Shown here piece by piece: positions 58,330 through 64,000 of a stretch of DNA of 64,000 nt. The translations under genes were made by a program, and so were the position numbers. Where the stretch lies: the NCBI GenBank assembly GCA_033961575.1, contig CM066734.1:81180501-81244500 (forward strand), in the 5' to 3' direction. This stretch comes from Aselliscus stoliczkanus. Lineage: Eukaryota > Chordata > Mammalia > Chiroptera > Hipposideridae. The notes under the pieces were generated by a model, which ran no database searches, was not told the origin of the DNA, and saw nothing but the letters and a program-made list of their open reading frames with translations. Each line of letters opens with the position of its first letter. Position 1 is the stretch's first letter.

Positions 58330-60760
58330 TAGAAACTATGTGAATAAAGGTATATTATGATGTGTAGTCAGATTTAGATATTGCTGAATGTAGGTATATT
58401 TTCAAATGTATATTTCTGAAACAGAACTTTTTTCTAAAATTATGCACTTTTGTCATTCTTAATTCTTAAGTTTTATATTTTCAACTTATGAAATAATGGA
58501 AATAGTGAATAGAGTATTTTAGATTACTATTTTAGGCAAATTACTAGGCAAAATAGAGTTGGAGTGCCTATAGAAGGCTTCGTTTTCTGATATTTTTCTG
58601 ATCTTTTAAGCCCAAAACTCTGAAAACTACAGGCCTCATGGTGCCACCTCTCAGATGAGACAAGTCTGCAGCTGCAAGATGAAACGGTGGGTGGAATAAA
58701 CTTGCCAGAAATCTTCATTCAAAATGAAGATTCTCCTGGGAGGTAACTCAGCTCAAGAGGAAAAAAATATCAAGAGGACAAACTAGGCTAAGCAGCAAAT
58801 CCCTCTTCCAGTAAAAGGTGGAGGGTGATTCTGGTGTTTGTCACACATCTGGCCCCGGCACAGCCCCAGGCATGGCCTTGAAGCCTAGGTTCCGTGCACT
58901 GGGGATGTGAAAGGAAAGGAGAAGAGAAAAGGGCAGGTTATAAGGCAAGAAATAAGAAAAGCCAAGGTCTTCATTAAAACCTCTGTAAGATACTGTGGTT
59001 TGGAAACACCCATAACAGTGTAGCACATAAAGGTGGCAGAGGCATTCCCCCTACTTTTCCACATGCCACCTCAGAGCCTTCTGCCTGCCTGTTGGGAGTT
59101 CAGCCTGGTGTGGGACAGAGGCGGAGCTGCCATGGGCAGGGAGACACCACAACACTTGGCCAAGTAGAGCAGTGGAGCTGAGAGAAGAGATCAACCGTGC
59201 CCGCGACACAGCAGTTCTGAGGAATGGCAGCAGTGCCTGGCAGCAGCAGTGACCCCGGAAGGCACCGTGGAGCCCAGTAGCCATGTCTAGTATAGTGCTC
59301 AGGGAATGCCATGTGGCTCCCTGTGAGCACTTGTGAGAGACCTCCCAGAAACACTTGAGATGAAGAAGATGGGTTCTTTATAAGGGGTCCAGGACCAGCA
59401 TTAATAGGCTCTGGCAAGAGCCCAAGAAATTGTGATACATAATCTGACTGTTAGCCCATTTCAGATCCCAGCATAGTGTAACCTACAGAACAAGCAGCCA
59501 CTATGAAATGAAAATGTAAGGCACACTAGCAAATTCTACCTGAACACTCCCTCATAATACTCCAGGTTCTGAGTTTGTCTTTTGGTCACACACACACAAG
59601 GTCAAATTAGACCAGGGAAATGAGAAATGATCCTAGTGCATACGGCATTAAATCTAATTCAAACTATAATTGAAGCAGCCCCAGGGAAAATATTTTTCAC
59701 AACAATTAAATTTTTATACTAGAAATAAATAGGGGTGACTGCCTGTCCCTTGGTAATCGTCCATCCAGAATATGTGTATTATCCCAGCTAGTCTACCAGA
59801 AAGACTTCCCTCCCCCTGGTCAAAGCAGTGGGCTGATCTAACCTCCTCCCTTGACTGTAGCAATTGGTGCAAAAAATCAGATTAGCATTATTTACTAGCT
59901 TTTTTTTTTTCCCAAACAAACTAAGAGAGATTTGGCTATTTTTATTGTTTCGTTTTTTCTAGTTCAGCACCTTTGCCACTGGAAAAAAAGTTCAACTGTA
60001 GTAAGAACAAATGAGGATGAGACAGAAGCAGAGAAGAGAGATTGACAGGGGAGTACAATGGCATTCAAGGCCCTAGTTTCCATCTCTGAGGTTGTTAGAA
60101 CTCCCATGGTTCTTATAACAATTCATTTGACTGCATGAACTATTCTCAGTGCCTGAATAAATTCCCTAATTTGAGTTGGGTTTCTGATACTTCAACCAAA
60201 AGAATCCACAGCTAAATTATTAGCTAGGATATTTTCAGCTATAAGTACAAAAAATGTACTAATAGTCTCTTAAATTCTAGGAATATTTATTGTCGACAAG
60301 TCTAGAAGTGGCCCCGTTTTCAAAAATGCCAACAAGAACTCAGAGTATAGGGATTTGCCTCAGGCTTGTAACCTCATGTTCACAAAATGGCTGTCATACC
60401 ACTAGGCATCATATCCTCAAATCACAACATTCAAAGCAGGAAAAGAGAGAGGGGTACAAATGAGCTCTGTTACTTAACAGGAAGAGAAATATTTCCCAGA
60501 AAATCCCCAGCAAATTTCCTATTACATCTCGGTGGCTAGAACTGCGAGAACCATGACTGACTTACACCTCACAATTTATCCCCATGACAGGGTACTTTGC
60601 TAACAGCATTCACTTAACAAGGAAGAAAGGGAAATTGATGTTGGAATGCGTATCCAACAGTACCTATCCCAACTCTATAGGGATTTGAAATTCAAGGAAT
60701 ATGATTGTGGTAATATCTCAACCTGGATTCTTGATGATGGTGATGATATGATGATGTATT
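58330..60760. other. Mostly unassigned; GC-richer patch 59040-59420
   Basis: 59040-59420 is GC-richer than its surroundings and carries overlapping minus-strand frames (59051-59284, 59100-59417) that match no protein I know. It might be an unrecognised LTR. The rest shows nothing recognisable. Confidence 0.4.
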
Positions 60761-60764
60761 TCTA

Positions 60765-60965
60765 ACTCTCGAACTAGCTCTATTCTAAAAAATTTACTTA
60801 ATCCTTAAAACAATTCACAGCAACCTCACAATATCCAATGAGATAGATGTTAATATTACTACTATTGTATAAGACATGAGAAAGGAGGCATCTAGGAACT
60901 AAGTAGCTCATACAAAGCCGCTTGGCTATAAAATATGGTGTTGAGATTTGAATTCAGGAAATCAG
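60765..60965 (-). mobile_element. MIR SINE (decayed)
   Basis: 'tacttaatccttaaaacaattcacagcaacctcacaatatccaatgagatag' follows the antisense MIR arm. Confidence 0.65.
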
Positions 60966-60969
60966 GCAC

Positions 60970-62190
60970 CAGGGACAAAGATCTGTTATGCTGTATTATA
61001 CCAGAATGTTCTCTCTCCAAAAGCAAATGAGGTAACAATAAGTAAAAATAGGAAGAAAATATGAAGTTTTGTGCACAGAAAAAGTATTGTTGTTAAAATA
61101 TTATTTCTCTCTAGTCTTACTTTGAAATTATAGATGCTGTATTTTCAAAAAGAATATACTAATTCCAAAATGTAGATCAATCCCATTAACCTCCTTTCTG
61201 GTCCTTTCTATACACTCAAATGACAGGGTATAGGGTTAGAAAATCCTTTGTAGTGGGAAATACAGAACAATTCAATTAATCATTTCAATTTCATTTGGCA
61301 TTAAAGGTGTTTTAAAAATAGATATCTTTATCTCAATGAAACCAAGACCATTAAATGAAAAGAATTTCCCCTGAAGACTGAGAACTCAATGGCACTAAAT
61401 TAGTCAATGGATTTAAAATTACAAAGACTTAAAACCCATGGAAGATTATCAGGTCTTTACCCAATAAATTTGGATAGTAGGCCTTGGGAGAAAGATAAAG
61501 TGTATTCTAAAGAGGCATGAGAAGCTAAAACTTTTTAAAAGATTAAAAATTAAAAAGTATTCTTACAACTACAAAAAGACAGATTACATTGAACAATGTA
61601 ATATCATTTTCCAAGCAAAGTGCATTAAAAACAGAGGGGAACAAAATAAATTTAGATTAAGCCAATCCAAAAGTTAAGTAAACAGAATTCATTAGAACTT
61701 AATGATTTCAACTGTTAGTCATATAGGCAAACTTTTTAAAAATGAGTATAATTCTTGTCTCAACAGTTTCCCTTTAATTAACTCTCTGGGCGAATGTCAG
61801 CCAATTGTTTTCAAATGGTGATGAAGTTCCGCTCCACTGTGTGAACAGTGACCAAGCTGTGTCTCTGTAGCAGCTGCCATTTCATACCTGAGGAGGCAAA
61901 GGAGATGACTGCCTGCTGGATTGGGTAATAACTGGGGAACATAAAAATGAAAATGCCCTTGAAATATTCAACAGACAATGTCAATAACTTCTACTTAGCC
62001 AATTAGATGATTTTTCTCCTCCATCTCTAATAGAAAATAAGAGAACAGGATTATCAACATAATCCTATATGTTGAATAAATTAGAAACTTAAAGTTAAAT
62101 AACCAAAGTTACTCAAGCCACTCTTACGATATACAACAAACAATTCAGTTCGGTTCAGTTAGTAGAATGTTAAGTAGAGAAAAGAAGTTT
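60970..62190. other. Unassigned stretch
   Basis: AT-rich. A moderately GC-rich patch at about 61790-61930 has no recognised identity. Confidence 0.4.
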
Positions 62191-62194
62191 GCTT

Positions 62195-62290
62195 AAATAA
62201 TCAATTTATGCATTTATATTAAGCATCTTCATTTGTCTAAGCACTAGACTAGGACCAGGGACAGAAATGAGGTAGGCCTGGACCTTGACA
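62195..62290 (-). mobile_element. Possible L2 3' end relic
   Basis: 'gtctaagcactagactaggaccagggacagaaatgagg' resembles antisense L2. Confidence 0.45.
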
Positions 62291-62965
62291 TCAAATTAGC
62301 CATAGAATCCTCCAAAGATGAAGAAACCAGAAACCCATCTAGTTCTTAAAACTGATACAAAATTTTACCCTAAATTCAAGAACCTGCGCATCCCATTGAC
62401 CATGCATATGATCTTTTCTATTGTACTTTTTCATGGTTCTTAAGAGACATTTTCATATACCCATAAGATTTCAAAAACAAGATTTAAAAATATTGAAATC
62501 ATCTCCCTAGCATTTTCAGCAGAAAAACCCCAAACAAGATATCTTTTCTGATTCTTCTAAGACCTCGGTTCAACACAACACTAAAAGATGTGGATGTTTA
62601 ATTAGCCCACCAACTAATCACCTGAGTGTCAGTGTCACTGTCCTTCCATCATCGGGTAGTTTCCATATACCTAGAGGTATCCAAATGCTTGGCATCTAAT
62701 CACTAAAATATCTGAATGACTAACTCTTAATGGCCATCCCAAAATTTTAGTTTCAAGTAGAAACTAAATATCAAGAAATTACTTTAACTCAACTACTTCA
62801 TGCTTTAACTTGATCACCTTCTTTCTTCTTATTTTGTTGTGATGCAAAGAGAATAATGCTTACAATTTTCTATGTCCTGGTCTTGAGAGAAAACTATGGT
62901 TTATTAATTAACATTGATAATGTTTTCAAATGTATGATAGATGGTAATTCTACCATATTACTGAG
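62291..62965. other. Unassigned stretch
   Basis: Nothing recognised on either strand. Confidence 0.4.
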
Positions 62966-62969
62966 ATTA

Positions 62970-63320
62970 ATACATTTATTCAATAATTTTCCGTACCTAT
63001 ATGAACCAGATACTGTATTATAGATTGGAGATACAATGGTGAAACACAGTCCTATTTCTTGAAACTTCTAGTCTTGTGGGAAAGGCAGAGACATAATCAC
63101 ACAGACATACATAGAACTGTGACAAATAATTTTAAACAGGAAGGACCCAGCATTATAAAGTCTAAAGAACAGAATATGACCTCTTGGAGGAAATGAGAGA
63201 AGGCTTTCTTAGACAAATGATCTGCAACTTCGGAAAGGAAGAACTGGTAGAAATGAAAACCAGTGCCTTGATCAGAAGTAAGAATATATGCAAAGGCCCT
63301 ATGGCAAGAGAAAGTATAAT
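62970..63320 (-). mobile_element. L2 3' end
   Basis: 'catttattcaataattttcc', 'ccagatactgtattatagattggagatacaatggtgaaacac' and 'atgcaaaggccctatggcaagag' follow an antisense L2 3' region. The minus-strand frame 63097-63396 overlaps it and is not a gene. Confidence 0.7.
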
Positions 63321-63464
63321 GTAAGGCAGTTCTCACAGTGTGGTCAGGAACTCTATGAAAATAGTCAAAAATATTTTTATAATATGTTACTTGCATTTCT
63401 CACTAGATTCTCTTGTGGAATTTTCCAGGGACCACATGACATGTGATATTGCAACAGATTAAAT

Positions 63465-64000
63465 GCAGGAGATGTGAAAATCTAGATGTCTTTTATTAAG
63501 CCAGATATTAAAGAAATTTGCAGAAATGTAAAGCAAAGCCACTCTAATAAGTTTTTTTTTTAATTTGGAAAAACAGTTTTTATTTAAGAATAACATGTAA
63601 TAGCCCGTTAATGTTATTTTTAATGAATTCATAAATAAGCACTTTTTAATTTTTTTTAGTTTTCATTTCTAACTATGATAAACATCAATAAATATAGCAC
63701 ACAAAGAAAAACTCCTTGTTATTCTCAATAAATTTTACCATAATAAAGGGAAAAGGTCCTAAGACCCAAAAGTCTGAAACTTGCTAATAGGAAGACATCA
63801 AAAAAAGACAGTGTGGCTGAAGCAGAGAAGGGAGGGAAGATCCCTCATCAGAGAACCGCTGCCTCTTCTTCTGCCCCGTTTTAATCAGTAGACCACTTAC
63901 TGCCTCTCAGTTTAGAGAAAACAACTCGCCTTGTCTGTTACAAATACATAGACATAAATATACACTTGTGTGCATGTATGTGTGTGTATGCGCATGCATA
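63465..64000. other. Mostly unassigned; simple repeat at the end
   Basis: A possible old DNA-element end lies at about 63650-63780 ('tagttttcatttctaactatgataaacatcaataaatatagc'). The last 35 bases are an alternating TG/CA-rich patch (63965-64000) that runs off the window. Confidence 0.4.

Noticed and set aside
58720..58745. ATG followed by a GT donor-like site ('atgaagattctcctgggag|gtaac')
   Set aside because: Poor Kozak context and no other exon evidence; weaker than the 16.1-kb site.

Overview
The window is vertebrate nuclear DNA from a placental mammal. It is AT-rich and gene-poor, and it is built almost entirely of layered transposable elements: old MIR and L2, several generations of L1, ERVL/MaLR-type LTRs, and mariner, hAT and Tigger DNA transposons. 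The young tRNA-derived SINEs (heads of the type GGGCCGGCCGAGTGGC...GGTTCGG), a mariner with ends GGTCTGACAATTAAGTTC, and lineage-specific hAT copies point to a bat, most likely of the Rhinolophus/Hipposideros group. The bat call rests on recalled repeat families and is an inference. No intact protein-coding gene, structural RNA gene or CpG island could be supported. The window is best read as an intergenic or deep-intronic segment.

Layout. 1-7.3 kb is a dense nest: old L1 on the + strand, an ERV-type LTR block (about 1.02-2.23 kb), a mariner (2233-3758) split by a young antisense L1 (2416-3390), a 147-bp SINE (4323-4469), then an L1 (5.33-7.26 kb) carrying a mariner MITE and a complete LTR that itself hosts a SINE. 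7.3-19 kb is mostly unassigned, with an antisense L1 (10.8-12.2 kb), MIR/L2 scraps and one possible first exon at 16.1 kb. 18.8-25 kb holds two long L2 relics, a MaLR-like LTR and a 301-bp hAT element. 25-32 kb is sparse, with MIRs, a young SINE at 28.76 kb and a TG microsatellite at 30.13 kb. 32-35 kb is an L1 whose 5' UTR is joined to ORF2, containing a polyadenylated retro-insertion, a hAT and a SINE. 35.3-37.7 kb holds a Tigger derivative and an 81-bp palindromic MITE.

38.34-39.5 kb is a processed pseudogene of NTAN1 (N-terminal asparagine amidase), the only gene-derived sequence recognised with certainty. 41.2-41.7 kb and 52.3-52.8 kb are two copies of a long composite SINE of about 445 bp. 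44.8-46.5 kb is an L1 tail followed by three LTR-like blocks. 47-49.5 kb has microsatellites, L1, two SINEs and MIR. 53-64 kb is mostly unassigned single-copy DNA with scattered MIR/L2 and simple repeats.

Nothing seen amounts to a new multi-gene system. The items most worth checking are the composite SINE family, the recombinant L1, the polyadenylated LTR-containing retro-insertion, the mariner/L1 chimeric reading frame and the Kozak-plus-donor signal at 16.1 kb.
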